DNA from: Treponema sp.
Lineage (GTDB): Bacteria > Spirochaetota > Spirochaetia > Treponematales > Treponemataceae
DNA length: 64,000 bases
Assembly (NCBI GenBank): GCA_017464425.1
Contig: JAFUDX010000025.1
Location: forward strand, 62,001-126,000
Direction of reading: 5' to 3'
How positions within the stretch are numbered: position 1 is the stretch's first letter; every line of letters begins with the position of its first letter. The notes beneath the pieces are model-generated. The model was not told where the DNA came from and did not search any database. It saw nothing but the letters and a program-made list of their open reading frames with translations. Shown piece after piece: positions 1-8,759 of this stretch. Made by a program: the position numbers and the translations under genes.

Positions 1-1213
1 AGTTTCCGTGACCGATTTCGCGGCGACCAGTCGTCAAGCGACCAGTCTCACCGACAGAATAAGGCGGGAAGTTGTAGTGGAGAATGAAGTTTTCGCTTCG
101 CTCTCCGTCGATGTCGTCAAGAACCTGCGCGTCAAGTGCCGTTCCGAGCGTGGTGACAGCGAGTGACTGCGTTTCGCCACGGGTGAACAAAGCCGAGCCG
201 TGCGGTCGGGGCAAAACATTGACCTCGCAAGTAATCGGTCGGATTTCATCGCATTTTCGCCCGTCGATTCGCAAGCCCTTGTCAAGGATTGATTTTCGCA
301 AGAGATTGTACTGAATGTCATCGAAGCACGCGTCAAAGAGCTTTTTCTGAATTTCGTCAGAAAGCTGCTCCGCGTGATTTGCGACGACCTGCTTTTTGAC
401 CTCAGAAATCGCCTTTCCGCGGTTCATTTTGCCGTCCTGAAAACAAGCCTTTTCCAAAAGCGGAGTTGCCTCTGCGATGATGGCGTCTTTGTTTTCAAGC
501 TCGACATTGAGTGGAGCGAGCGGGAGTTTTTCTTTGCCGCATTTTGCGACAAGCTGCTCCTGCAACTCGCACATAGCCGTGATAAAGCCCTGCGCCTTTT
601 CGAGTGCACCGAGCATGACATCTTCGCTCACCTCGTTTGCACCGCCCTCAACCATCGTAAAGCCGTCTTTCGTACCCGCGACGACGATTTCAAGCTGAGC
701 CTTTTCCTGCTGCTGGAAAGTCGGGTTAATCACATATTCGCCGTTGATGTAAGCGACACGAGCCGCCGCGACAGGACCGTGGAAAGGAATGTCAGAAATT
801 GAGACCGCCGCACTTGAAGCGATGACGGCGAGAATGTCAGGCGGATTGATTCCGTCTGATGAAACACAAGTGGGAACAATCTGGATTTCTCGCCCAAAGC
901 TGACTTCAAAGAGCGGGCGCATTGGTCGGTCAATAAGGCGAGAAACCAAAATTTCTTTGTCTTTCGGTCGCCCCTCGCGCTTGATGAAACCGCCAGGAAT
1001 TTTTCCCGCGGCATAGTATTTTTCGTTGTATTCAACAGTTACCGGAACGAAATCCAAGCCTTCTTTTACTTCAGAAGAAGCGCAGACAGTCGCCACGATA
1101 GCCGCGCCTGCATACTGTGCATACACACAGCCGTTCGCCTGCTTACCAAGCTTGCCTGCTTCGAGGATGAGTTCTTCGTTACCGATTTTGTATGTAACTC
1201 GATTGATTGCCAT
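1..1213 (-). CDS. pnp: Polynucleotide phosphorylase, 3' part missing (window edge)
   Basis: Phosphorolytic 3'-5' exoribonuclease of mRNA turnover. About 404 of the roughly 700 residues usual for the family are present; the reading frame is open to base 1, so the C-terminal KH and S1 domains lie outside. The protein starts [20 protein letters not shown] and contains the first RNase PH domain (with [25 protein letters not shown] region near residues 70-90), the helical linker, and the beginning of the second PH domain ([14 protein letters not shown]). The ATG at 1213 is preceded by a strong GGAGGTG ribosome site. It lies 16 nt downstream of rpsO, the classical rpsO-pnp pairing, so the two are probably one transcript. 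Confidence 0.96.
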   Translation of the reverse strand, partial: MAINRVTYKIGNEELILEAGKLGKQANGCVYAQYAGAAIVATVCASSEVKEGLDFVPVTVEYNEKYYAAGKIPGGFIKREGRPKDKEILVSRLIDRPMRPLFEVSFGREIQIVPTCVSSDGINPPDILAVIASSAAVSISDIPFHGPVAAARVAYINGEYVINPTFQQQEKAQLEIVVAGTKDGFTMVEGGANEVSEDVMLGALEKAQGFITAMCELQEQLVAKCGKEKLPLAPLNVELENKDAIIAEATPLLEKACFQDGKMNRGKAISEVKKQVVANHAEQLSDEIQKKLFDACFDDIQYNLLRKSILDKGLRIDGRKCDEIRPITCEVNVLPRPHGSALFTRGETQSLAVTTLGTALDAQVLDDIDGERSENFILHYNFPPYSVGETGRLTTGRREIGHGN

Positions 1214-1229
1214 TATTCACCTCCGAAAA

Positions 1230-1499
1230 CTATTTGCGGAGGCCGAGTTCTTTGATAAGTGCACGGTAGCCTTCGAGGTCTTTTCTCTGGAGATATTTGA
1301 GAAGAGAGCGGCGAGCACCGATGACTTTGAGCAAAGCGCGTTTGCAGTTCGTGTCTTTCGGGAAGTTCTGAGTGTGTGTGGTGAGCTGCTTGATTCGCTC
1401 AGTGAGAAGAGCAATCTGAACTCGTGTGTTACCTGTGTCGGCTTCGTTTGCGCCGAATTTGCTGATTACAGCAGCCGTTGTTTCTTTTGTAAGTGCCAT
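1230..1499 (-). CDS. rpsO: 30S ribosomal protein S15
   Basis: Primary 16S rRNA-binding protein of the small-subunit platform. The 89 residues match the family length exactly, with the typical LLTERIKQLTTH and RRSLLKYLQRKD segments. The ATG follows an AAGGAGTAAGTA ribosome site. It precedes pnp and follows the truB-ribF fusion, the order expected in treponemes. The 165-nt upstream gap holds three perfect hairpins, so expression may be controlled in the leader as for S15 in other bacteria; that part is inference. Confidence 0.97.
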   Translation of the reverse strand: MALTKETTAAVISKFGANEADTGNTRVQIALLTERIKQLTTHTQNFPKDTNCKRALLKVIGARRSLLKYLQRKDLEGYRALIKELGLRK

Positions 1500-1538
1500 T
1501 ACTTACTCCTTAAAAAATATAAAATTATCTGGAATTAG

Positions 1539-1670
1539 GGTGTGGCTCATAAAAACACTTGTGGCGATTTTTCTGAGCCACACCGCCAATTTTCCTCAGT
1601 TTTACAAACTGCGGGAAAATTGCCACATCTAGGGTTAACAATTAAAAACTTCCATTCAAGTTTTTAATTG
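1539..1670 (-). promoter_or_regulatory. Three consecutive hairpins between truB-ribF and rpsO
   Basis: Seen by eye: stem 1639-1651 with 1658-1670 (13 bp, 6-nt loop, containing the truB-ribF stop codon), stem 1587-1595 with 1614-1622 (9 bp plus an inner CAGTTT/AACTG helix), and stem 1539-1549 with 1574-1584 (11 bp, GGTGTGGCTCA arm). The first may end truB-ribF transcription although its U tract is inside the stem. The last two sit in the rpsO 5' region and could form an S15 leader or be mobile palindromes; a related GGTGTGG palindrome lies at 47416-47456. Confidence 0.5.
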
Positions 1671-3463
1671 TTTCCATAGAACTGAACTGACCGTACAAAG
1701 CCGCTGATTAAATTATCAGAGAATGCGAGGCGAAGATTCCCATTCTCTAATGTACAATCAGACTTGGCTGCACGGTAATTTTGTGCTTCACCAGATTTAT
1801 AGGTCTCTTCGAGACCTGACATCAAGCCTTCGCTTGATGCGATTTTAAATGTATAGAACAAAACCGAAACGCGGTAAGTTCCGTCGGGGGGCAGAAGCTG
1901 CCGCCCTGTTTTTTTTGCAGAAATGACTTTTTCACCCTCGCGCTTCCATAAAAAGCCCGTGCAATCAAGTTCAAAGGGCTTTAAAAGCATTTTTTGGACG
2001 AGCGCGAATTCCCGATTGAGAACGCACTTTCGGATTCTTGAAGAAGAGACCCGCTCGCCCTCAAAAATCACCGAGCCAATCGTATCGACCGAAAAGCCTG
2101 ATTCCGCCGCGATTTTTTTGATTTCTTCCATGCCGCACGAGCCTTTGTATCCGCAGTGAAAATCGCTTCCCTCGGCAAGATACTTGAGCCCGCAGTTTTT
2201 GACGAGCAGATTCAGAAAATCGTGTCCTTCAATTCTACCGAATTCCGAAGAAAAGTCAACGACCACGGCAAAGGCAAAGCCCATCTCAGAAAGCGAGTCG
2301 ATTTTCTGCGAGAGCGAGACCACATCGCCTTCATATTCGGTTGGATTTTTGTAGCCACGAAGCGAGCGCGTAAAAGTGAGCACGCCGGGAACAAGCCCCT
2401 GCTCTTTTTGCGAAAGCACCGCCGAAAAAAGCGAACGATGCCCCAAGTGCGAGCCGTCGAAACTTCCGATGGTGAGCGAAATGCCCTTTTCTTTGAATTC
2501 CGCACTGAATCTTCCGCCCGCAACCTGCTCCCACGAATAGATGTGCATTTTTTGCTTTTGCTGAATCACAAAGCCGTACGAAAGTTTTATGTGATTTTTA
2601 GAAAGCGAGCGCGTAATGACCCCGCCAAATTCCCCGTTCGGATAGAACACTGCGATTTCTTTTTTGGAAGCGTCGCTTGTAAAATCCTGCACGAACATTT
2701 TCGCGCTCAACGGGCGGCCATTACAAAAATCAGAAACAGAGCGAGTAGAAAGAATGGCAGAATCCATGCCACAAAGAGAAGCAAGTTCAGAAGTCATTGG
2801 AAAAAGCGAAGAAAAAGAAAGCGACTCCTCTGCCACCGCGTCCTTCAACTCAAACGGACCGACGCGCGTGCGGCGCAATTCTTTTAAGTGCGCGACCGTT
2901 CCACATTTTGCGGCAATATCCCGCGCGAGCGAGCGAATGTACGTTCCCTTTGAGCAAGACACTTCGATTCGCGCCCATTTGTCGCTAAAATCAAGCAACC
3001 TTATAGAAGAAATCGTGATTTTGCGCGCTCTTAGTTCAACCGACTTTCCCTCACGCGCCAAATCACTCGCCCGCTTTCCGTCAACATGGAGCGCGCTGAA
3101 AGCTGGCGGCACTTGCTCCGTCTCGCCCCAAAATTCGCCCAAAACGGACGCAACTTCTTCTTTTGTGGGAATTTTTCCTGTTTTTACGACCTGCCCCGTG
3201 GGGTCGAGCGTGTCAGTTTCCGTTCCGAATTCAATCAGGGCTTCATAAGTTTTGCTAAAATTGGTGATATGCGGAACTAAATGCGTGAGGTGACCGACCA
3301 AGACGACCAAAAGCCCTTCCGCAAATGAATCGAGCGTGCCCGTGTGCCCGACTTTCGTTGTGCCGAGCGCACGCTTTACGGAAGAAAGAGAAGAAAAACT
3401 TGTTTTCCCGGCTTGTTTTGCAAGCAAGACAATGCCGGAAACATCAGAATTCAGTTTTTTCAT
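1664..3463 (-). CDS. truB-ribF: Fusion of tRNA pseudouridine-55 synthase (TruB) and RibF-like FAD synthetase
   Basis: One continuous frame of 599 residues from ATG 3463 (a TTG lies two codons upstream). Residues 1-235 or so are TruB: KVGHTGTLDSFAEGLL carries the catalytic Asp, and KGTYIRSLARD the usual C-terminal motif. After a linker, residues from about 328 are the RibF adenylyltransferase part, with GSFDGSHLGH (HxGH) and SSSRIR. The C-terminal ~105 residues keep an LPPDGTYRV-like piece of riboflavin kinase but no PTAN motif, so flavokinase activity is doubtful while FMN adenylylation is plausible. The genes are adjacent but, as I recall, separate in T. pallidum. No ribosome site is seen at internal Met codon 2548, arguing for a true fusion. 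Confidence 0.88.
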   Translation of the reverse strand: MKKLNSDVSGIVLLAKQAGKTSFSSLSSVKRALGTTKVGHTGTLDSFAEGLLVVLVGHLTHLVPHITNFSKTYEALIEFGTETDTLDPTGQVVKTGKIPTKEEVASVLGEFWGETEQVPPAFSALHVDGKRASDLAREGKSVELRARKITISSIRLLDFSDKWARIEVSCSKGTYIRSLARDIAAKCGTVAHLKELRRTRVGPFELKDAVAEESLSFSSLFPMTSELASLCGMDSAILSTRSVSDFCNGRPLSAKMFVQDFTSDASKKEIAVFYPNGEFGGVITRSLSKNHIKLSYGFVIQQKQKMHIYSWEQVAGGRFSAEFKEKGISLTIGSFDGSHLGHRSLFSAVLSQKEQGLVPGVLTFTRSLRGYKNPTEYEGDVVSLSQKIDSLSEMGFAFAVVVDFSSEFGRIEGHDFLNLLVKNCGLKYLAEGSDFHCGYKGSCGMEEIKKIAAESGFSVDTIGSVIFEGERVSSSRIRKCVLNREFALVQKMLLKPFELDCTGFLWKREGEKVISAKKTGRQLLPPDGTYRVSVLFYTFKIASSEGLMSGLEETYKSGEAQNYRAAKSDCTLENGNLRLAFSDNLISGFVRSVQFYGNN

Positions 3464-3486
3464 GTGCAAAAGAGAATCTCTTCAAT

Positions 3487-3492
3487 ATTATA
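3487..3492 (-). promoter_or_regulatory. -10 box upstream of truB-ribF
   Basis: Minus strand TATAAT 23 nt before the ATG at 3463. The -35 region is poor (GTTTAC at 16 nt). No strong Shine-Dalgarno is seen in the short leader, which contains AGAGATTCTCT. Confidence 0.4.
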
Positions 3493-3538
3493 CAATTATC
3501 CATAAAAAGTAAACGATACAAATGATTGCCCCGCTTTT

Positions 3539-4135
3539 CTAAAACTTGAAAGTCTTTCGCTGAATTGGACTCATGCCGATTTTTCGGCACACGGCGATAT
3601 GAGCGGCGGTTGGATAGCCTTTATGCTTTGCATACCCATATTCTGGATACAGTTTGTCAAATTCAATCATCATTTTATCACGCTCAACTTTTGCGATGAT
3701 GCTCGCTGCCATAACTTCGGGATAAGTGCCATCAGCTTTTGGCTCGCATCGGCACGCACAAGGAACATTCGGACACGACGTACCATCGGTAATCGCAGAA
3801 ATAACTGAATCAAGAGTATTTTCATCAAAAGCAATGTTCTGATTCTTGAGCCAATCAGGAAGTTTCGCCCGCATCATTTGGTACGCAATGCTCATGGCGT
3901 ACATACTTGCCTGCAAAATGTTCATCTGATCGATTGTCTCATGGTCAACCACACCCAATCCCCAGCAGGCTTTTTCCATAATTACTTTTTCAGCAGAAAT
4001 TCGTTTTTTTTCGGAAAGTTTTTTTGAGTCGTTAAGAATTTCCACAGGAAAATCCTTCGGCAAAATCACGCATCCTGCAGTAACAGGTCCCGCCAACGGT
4101 CCCCGCCCCGCTTCATCAAATCCACATACAAGCAT
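3539..4135 (-). CDS. rnhB: Ribonuclease HII
   Basis: Endonuclease that removes ribonucleotides and RNA primers from RNA-DNA hybrids. The 198-residue protein opens with the diagnostic GFDEAGRGPLAGPV block (Asp-Glu metal ligands); the later Asp ligands are in NDSKKLS and the AASIIAKVERD block that closes the family signature. The ATG at 4135 overlaps the TGA of the upstream gene by one base (TGATG), implying translational coupling; a TTG one codon earlier is a less likely start. Length is normal for the family. Confidence 0.96.
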   Translation of the reverse strand: MLVCGFDEAGRGPLAGPVTAGCVILPKDFPVEILNDSKKLSEKKRISAEKVIMEKACWGLGVVDHETIDQMNILQASMYAMSIAYQMMRAKLPDWLKNQNIAFDENTLDSVISAITDGTSCPNVPCACRCEPKADGTYPEVMAASIIAKVERDKMMIEFDKLYPEYGYAKHKGYPTAAHIAVCRKIGMSPIQRKTFKF

Positions 4136-6303
4136 CAAAATCCCTCTGTTGTGTTATTTTTATCTTCAATTACCAGAGCCTTTTCGTCTTTCCAGATTGG
4201 ATTCACATTTCTTTGCTCACGGTCAAATTCACCAGTATACGTGTTGGATGAAAGCTTTAAATTCGCTCCCGATGCTTCCAAGATTCTGCCCAAATGTGCG
4301 ATGACTTTGCAATTTGAATTTTTTAGCTCAAACGAACCGCCCTTCACGCTAAAATCCACCGCAGTGTCCGCAATCGAAGCAAAATGACTGTCTGAAATGG
4401 AAAAGCGCGAATTTATTCCTGAAATGGGGCATGCATAGGTAGAACTTTGTACGGTAAGCCCCGAATTCTTAAAGGTGATTATCGATGCATCTGAAGAAAG
4501 TGCAGTTCCCGAAGAAGGAAATTGAGCCGAAATCTCACAATCTTCAAATGAGGCGGCAGATTTTTCTATCACAAACAGCCGTTGCTCAAAAGCAGCCGAA
4601 GAATCCAATTCTTTTTGAATCACACAATTTTGCATTTCAAGGCTTGCATCTTGCACCATAATATATCCAGACGGGGGCAAAAGAAATTTCGCATCGCTCA
4701 TGCCGGTAAACGAACAATTTGAAGAGATAAGGGAAACTCCTGCGGGAAGCTGAACCGTTCCGCTCACAAAAAAATGCACGAATTTGCCTTCATTTATGAC
4801 ACGAAGCACCTGCTCAAACGAATTATACGGATGCAAACGGCTTCCATCGGCAGAAAAATCACTCGCTGTTCCGTCTAAAAAATAATTGAACTCATCGATT
4901 ATCACGGTATATGAAGAAATTTCACTCACATTTCCAGAAGAATCTTCGGCATACGCAAATGCCTTGTATCCGACTGATTTTTCTACCCCCGCCCTGAGTT
5001 CTATTGTTTGCGCGTTGTAAAGAAAATACCGCTCTGGTTTGATAAAATCAAGTTCTGAATTATTATCGAGATACGAATTTGAGTTTATATAGTGCGGTCC
5101 AGTAACAGAAAGATACACTTTTGCATCTTTTTCGCTCTGAACGGTGAGTTTGACATCTCTCCGCGCATACGAGCCTTTTTCGCTCGCAATAAATTGAGGG
5201 GGAAGCGGCGGCTGTCTGTCAATTCTGTATGGCACGGAAAAATTTCCCTGATACACGCCGTCACAATACAGGGCAAAGAGAACCGAAGAATCTATGCAAT
5301 CTCCCTCAAATGTATCGAATGTGAGGGCCGTATACAGCCCCGTTGACTCATGCGTACCGCCTTCCGCTCCGTTGGCCAGAATAGACATTCGATAGCGCAA
5401 ATCACCGTCAATACTGAACACGACCGCTTTTCCATAATTTTCTGTTTGAAGCACAGGTTTTTGCGGCAAGACAAAAGATTCTATTGGATTTCCAGCCTTA
5501 TACGCAACATCCTGCCAATAGACGACATGCGTTTTTGAACGATCGATTTTTGTGAGTTCTTTTGAAGCAGACCAAATTCCATTATCGATGCACCAGATAA
5601 GATTTTTGCCAGTGAATGTAAAATTTTCCCAGTCGGAGATTTGAAACGGAACTGTTTTTTGAGAAAAACTGCCTGCTTCAAGCGATGCAAGATGAATTAT
5701 AAACCGCCATGTTGATGTTCCGTCCGTAAGATTGCACGGAACATAGCGAGTAAGGCGATTATCAGCAGAAACAGCAAGAGCCGTACCAGGCAGAAAAGGC
5801 TTTTCACCATCGCCAATTGAAAACGAAAGCGACGGAGGAAGCGAAATAACGCTTTCGCCCGTGCACAACAGAATCCGCTCGTTTAATACACGGTCGATGA
5901 ATGATTTTTCGGCAGTGCCCGTTGGAAACGGATTTGTTTCATCATCTGATGTATAATTGATTTCGTACTGCTCTTTTTTATTTCCACTGACCACAACGAC
6001 ACGAAGGCTCACCGCTCCAGAAGCATCAATCAAAACAGGGCCGTCGTAGGCAAAACCAGAATTGAGCGGATTGGTGTTGGAATAAGAATAATACGCCTCC
6101 TCGCCTTCCTGCAAATCCAATACTAAGCATTGTTTATTGGCGAAAGAACCTTCAACTGGAGAGATTACACGCTGTGCGAAAGCACCCTGAACGAGAAACA
6201 ACAGGAAAAGTAAAAGCACGCCCCGCCGTGTAGCCCCGAAGTTGCGATAGCAATGAGCGTTAGCGAAGGGCGAAAGGGCGGACAGCCGAAAAAAGTGGCG
6301 CAT
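4135..6303 (-). CDS. Exported protein, probable beta-helix, chitobiase-C-like modules
   Basis: 722 residues with a hydrophobic signal segment (VLLLFLLFLVQGAFA, cleavage probably after AFA). The first part has ISPVEG and YSYSNTNP segments like chitobiase/hexosaminidase C-terminal modules, and the last ~220 residues are a run of short Ser/Asn-rich strands (FKNSGLTVQSS, SISDSHFASIAD) typical of right-handed beta-helices. Function unknown; probably periplasmic or surface. The first 28 residues (…FANAHCYRNFGATRR…) look like translated intergenic repeat, so a GTG at 6219 is an alternative start, but then the signal peptide lacks a basic n-region. It starts 5 nt after the phosphoribosyltransferase stop and overlaps rnhB. 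Confidence 0.7.
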   Translation of the reverse strand: MRHFFRLSALSPFANAHCYRNFGATRRGVLLLFLLFLVQGAFAQRVISPVEGSFANKQCLVLDLQEGEEAYYSYSNTNPLNSGFAYDGPVLIDASGAVSLRVVVVSGNKKEQYEINYTSDDETNPFPTGTAEKSFIDRVLNERILLCTGESVISLPPSLSFSIGDGEKPFLPGTALAVSADNRLTRYVPCNLTDGTSTWRFIIHLASLEAGSFSQKTVPFQISDWENFTFTGKNLIWCIDNGIWSASKELTKIDRSKTHVVYWQDVAYKAGNPIESFVLPQKPVLQTENYGKAVVFSIDGDLRYRMSILANGAEGGTHESTGLYTALTFDTFEGDCIDSSVLFALYCDGVYQGNFSVPYRIDRQPPLPPQFIASEKGSYARRDVKLTVQSEKDAKVYLSVTGPHYINSNSYLDNNSELDFIKPERYFLYNAQTIELRAGVEKSVGYKAFAYAEDSSGNVSEISSYTVIIDEFNYFLDGTASDFSADGSRLHPYNSFEQVLRVINEGKFVHFFVSGTVQLPAGVSLISSNCSFTGMSDAKFLLPPSGYIMVQDASLEMQNCVIQKELDSSAAFEQRLFVIEKSAASFEDCEISAQFPSSGTALSSDASIITFKNSGLTVQSSTYACPISGINSRFSISDSHFASIADTAVDFSVKGGSFELKNSNCKVIAHLGRILEASGANLKLSSNTYTGEFDREQRNVNPIWKDEKALVIEDKNNTTEGF
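6236..6300. repeat. Intergenic-type GC-rich repeat inside a signal-peptide region
   Basis: The stretch containing TTAGCGAAGGGCGAAAGGGC and GGACAGCCG resembles the non-coding element at 47640-47760 (GCGGTTAGCGCGG, GGAAAGCCCG, and GGTGCTACA versus GGGGCTACA on the opposite strand). Here it is read as the first codons of the exported protein. The similarity was judged by eye. Confidence 0.35.
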
Positions 6304-6308
6304 AAAAC

Positions 6309-6905
6309 TTATAGGAATTCCCCCAGAACAGAACGCAATTCATCGTCTTGCTTATAATAGTTTTCTTCGAGTTCGGCTTTTGTAAGCCCCACAAGCTCAT
6401 GGCTGCAATAGTGAATCCAACGGTCTTCTGAAGGAGAAGCAATGTCAAATTTACGGCACCAGTAATCAGGCTTGATAGGAAGCGTTTCTTTGCATGTAAA
6501 ATTTTTGTAATCATGGACAACGACTTTGATGTCCTCACGGGGAACGCCCTTTTCAAGAAGAACCTGAACGAGATAATTGAGCGTGCGCCCAGAATCGTAA
6601 ATATCATCAACCAAAAGAATTTTATCGCCCTGTCGAAGATAATCAGGCGAATATGTCCAGCCATCGATTCGGATTGCATCATGAGAATGGACATCGGTGT
6701 ATGAACGGGCAACAACAGCGGCATACAAAACAGGTTTTTTGCCTTTGAGGGCAAGTTTAAAATATTCACTGATAACATTTGCCATGTATGCCCCGCCCCG
6801 CAACGATGTATAAATGATGTCAGGAATAAAGCCGTCATGGTAAATTTTTGAAGCAAGTTTAAGCGCGTCATTCCGCACCGTCTCATAAGGAAGGAATTCT
6901 TTCAT
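6309..6905 (-). CDS. Phosphoribosyltransferase (hypoxanthine/xanthine-guanine type)
   Basis: 198 residues. ILLVDDIYDSGRTLNYL is the PRPP-binding motif of type I phosphoribosyltransferases, and YTSLRGGAYMANVISEY the PPi loop region, so it probably salvages a purine base to its nucleotide; the base cannot be read from sequence. The ATG at 6905 was preferred to the one at 6914 because a promoter (TTGAAA-N17-TACTAT) ends 7 nt before it, which puts the 6914 codon upstream of the likely transcription start. It is first in an operon with the exported protein and rnhB and diverges from the gene at 6999. Confidence 0.85.
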   Translation of the reverse strand: MKEFLPYETVRNDALKLASKIYHDGFIPDIIYTSLRGGAYMANVISEYFKLALKGKKPVLYAAVVARSYTDVHSHDAIRIDGWTYSPDYLRQGDKILLVDDIYDSGRTLNYLVQVLLEKGVPREDIKVVVHDYKNFTCKETLPIKPDYWCRKFDIASPSEDRWIHYCSHELVGLTKAELEENYYKQDDELRSVLGEFL

Positions 6906-6912
6906 ATAATAC

Positions 6913-6941
6913 ATAGTAAATCAAAATGATTGAATTTTCAA
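6913..6941 (-). promoter_or_regulatory. Promoter of phosphoribosyltransferase gene, leaderless arrangement
   Basis: Minus strand -35 TTGAAA (6941-6936), 17-nt spacer, -10 TACTAT (6918-6913), then 7 nt to ATG at 6905. A transcript starting about 7 nt after the -10 box would begin at the start codon. No Shine-Dalgarno is present. Confidence 0.55.
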
Positions 6942-6963
6942 CAAAAACACGCACTGAAATTCC

Positions 6964-6992
6964 TTGTCTTTTCAAGTAATTCTTATTACATT
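6964..6992 (+). promoter_or_regulatory. Promoter of kinase-like membrane protein gene, leaderless arrangement
   Basis: -35 TTGTCT (6964-6969), 17-nt spacer, -10 TACATT (6987-6992), then 6 nt to ATG 6999. It faces the promoter at 6913-6941 in the same 93-nt divergent gap. Confidence 0.5.
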
Positions 6993-6998
6993 TATTTC

Positions 6999-8744
6999 AT
7001 GAACATCGTTACACTTACTCCTGAATTTCTCTCGCTTTCTTCAGGACTTTCTCAAGATTCATTCGCAAAGACAAACACAGCTTCCCTTCTCTCTGAAAAA
7101 TGCATGATAGTCCATATAAACGGCAAAGATTTTTCTTACGAGCCGTATTTTTTTGATTCAACAGAAGCCGATAAAAATAAAATCGTCTTTTTTAAGGGAA
7201 AGCCCGTTTCAGGCACGCTTCTTTCAGAAATTCTTGTAAAATCACACTTCCAGTATTCAGAGAATGACATTTTTTCACTCGTTTCTTTTTTTAAAGCGAT
7301 TGATTTTATTTCCAATGGGGATTTTTTTACAGGCACAACAGGAGCTGGCGGAATCATAATCGATGCAGATTGCAGCAAAAACACAGCAACCATTCTTTTT
7401 ATCGCAAGTACGCTGTTTGAAGAATGTGCCCGGCAGCACAAAGAACGCTATCCCGACTTGCAGGGAAAATTCATATACAAAGGCTTGGATTTTCCGTCAT
7501 CACTGTATTTTTTGCGCTCGGTCGTCGCATACAAAGTTCTGACTTCACATTTTCCGTTTGAAAGTGCTGACACAACGAAGCGACAAGAAGATATTTTTGA
7601 TGAAAATTTCATTCCGCTCACCTTGTGGAATCCACAAATCAGTAACGGCCTCGCACAAAGCATTGAATCAGCTTTTAAACTAAAACTCAATCAAAAGCTC
7701 ACCGCTGGAAAGCGAGCGATTACCGATTCACGAACGGAGCGGAAAAAGCAGGAAATTCTAAAAAAACTGCACGATTTTGACTCTGATTGCATAAAAACCG
7801 AATTGGAACATATTTGCAAAACTGCGCAAAATAACGACCAACAATCCGAAACGGAAAAACGCCTTGAAACAGCACGAAATTCATTCATCAAAAAACAAAC
7901 AGTCATTCTGGGCACAAAGCGATTTTTGAGAAGAAATAAGAATCGAATTTTAGCTTCAGCCGCCGCACTTTTAGTGCTCTCATGGTTTGCTTCGGGAATC
8001 ATACGGCAAAATGCAAATCTCGTCACCACACGGGGATTGGATTCAACACAAACAACAGCCGTCATGTACACGATGATTCACCAGGCAGATATTCCCAATC
8101 TGCAAGAAATTCTAAAAGGCAAAGAAACAAAGGACCTGCTTGTCAAAATGAGCGGTCTGTATGTTTCTGCACGACAACGCCTTGAAACGAGTCCAGATAA
8201 TGGCACGCTTTCCCCTGAAAAATGGTTCTTTTACAAAAAGGAATCAAAAAGCTGGATGTTCGGAATTACACAACTGCTGATTGATGGCAAGCCATTCCAA
8301 ACCGAAAACACTTATGCACTCAAAAAGGAAAAACCTGCCGCGCTTTTACAAGAAAATGAAAAAACGCTCAAAAAAGGCGATGAAGTTACCCACTCTGCCC
8401 AGTATTATTTTGTCAGACAGCAGGAATCAGTATTCATCATAGAAAAAATGCGCGACACAGTAACTTTACGCTGGAACGGCAAGGAATGGCATGTGGTAAA
8501 GGTTGAAGGAAGCGCAAAAACAGAAAGAATTAAGGCAAAAGACTTTATCGATGAATATTACACACTCATTGAAGAAGAAAAAGAAAGCGAAAGCCAAGAA
8601 AAATCACAGAGTTCGGTACGAAACGCAATTAAAAAACTCAGCTCAAAATACAGTTGGCTTCCAACCGAAGAAGACCTACGCACTGCAGCGATATTTCTTC
8701 GTGACGAATATGGAAGCCGAGAGGCAGAAAAATTTCTCCAATGA
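6999..8744 (+). CDS. Membrane protein with degenerate kinase-like N-terminal region
   Basis: 581 residues from ATG 6999; an in-frame ATG at 6930 is upstream of the promoter. The N-terminal ~230 residues resemble the C-lobe of a Ser/Thr kinase: an IIDADCS stretch where DFG would be, then FLRSVVAYKVLTSHFPFES, like the subdomain IX region. No Lys/HRD/DFG catalytic set is visible, so a pseudokinase is more likely than an active enzyme. One membrane helix (about residues 315-335, after a basic KRFLRRNKNR) separates this from a ~240-residue C-terminal part of unknown fold. Family assignment is inference; the topology is seen. Convergent with hslU, 15 nt apart. Confidence 0.5.
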   Translation: MNIVTLTPEFLSLSSGLSQDSFAKTNTASLLSEKCMIVHINGKDFSYEPYFFDSTEADKNKIVFFKGKPVSGTLLSEILVKSHFQYSENDIFSLVSFFKAIDFISNGDFFTGTTGAGGIIIDADCSKNTATILFIASTLFEECARQHKERYPDLQGKFIYKGLDFPSSLYFLRSVVAYKVLTSHFPFESADTTKRQEDIFDENFIPLTLWNPQISNGLAQSIESAFKLKLNQKLTAGKRAITDSRTERKKQEILKKLHDFDSDCIKTELEHICKTAQNNDQQSETEKRLETARNSFIKKQTVILGTKRFLRRNKNRILASAAALLVLSWFASGIIRQNANLVTTRGLDSTQTTAVMYTMIHQADIPNLQEILKGKETKDLLVKMSGLYVSARQRLETSPDNGTLSPEKWFFYKKESKSWMFGITQLLIDGKPFQTENTYALKKEKPAALLQENEKTLKKGDEVTHSAQYYFVRQQESVFIIEKMRDTVTLRWNGKEWHVVKVEGSAKTERIKAKDFIDEYYTLIEEEKESESQEKSQSSVRNAIKKLSSKYSWLPTEEDLRTAAIFLRDEYGSREAEKFLQ

Positions 8745-8759
8745 GTGCGGGCATCAACT

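Noticed and set aside
2156..2887. 243-codon plus-strand frame inside truB-ribF
   Set aside because: Antisense shadow of the conserved fusion gene, with an Arg/Lys-rich implausible product.
6260..6886. 208-codon minus-strand frame overlapping the phosphoribosyltransferase gene
   Set aside because: Shifted frame of the phosphoribosyltransferase; lacks its motifs.
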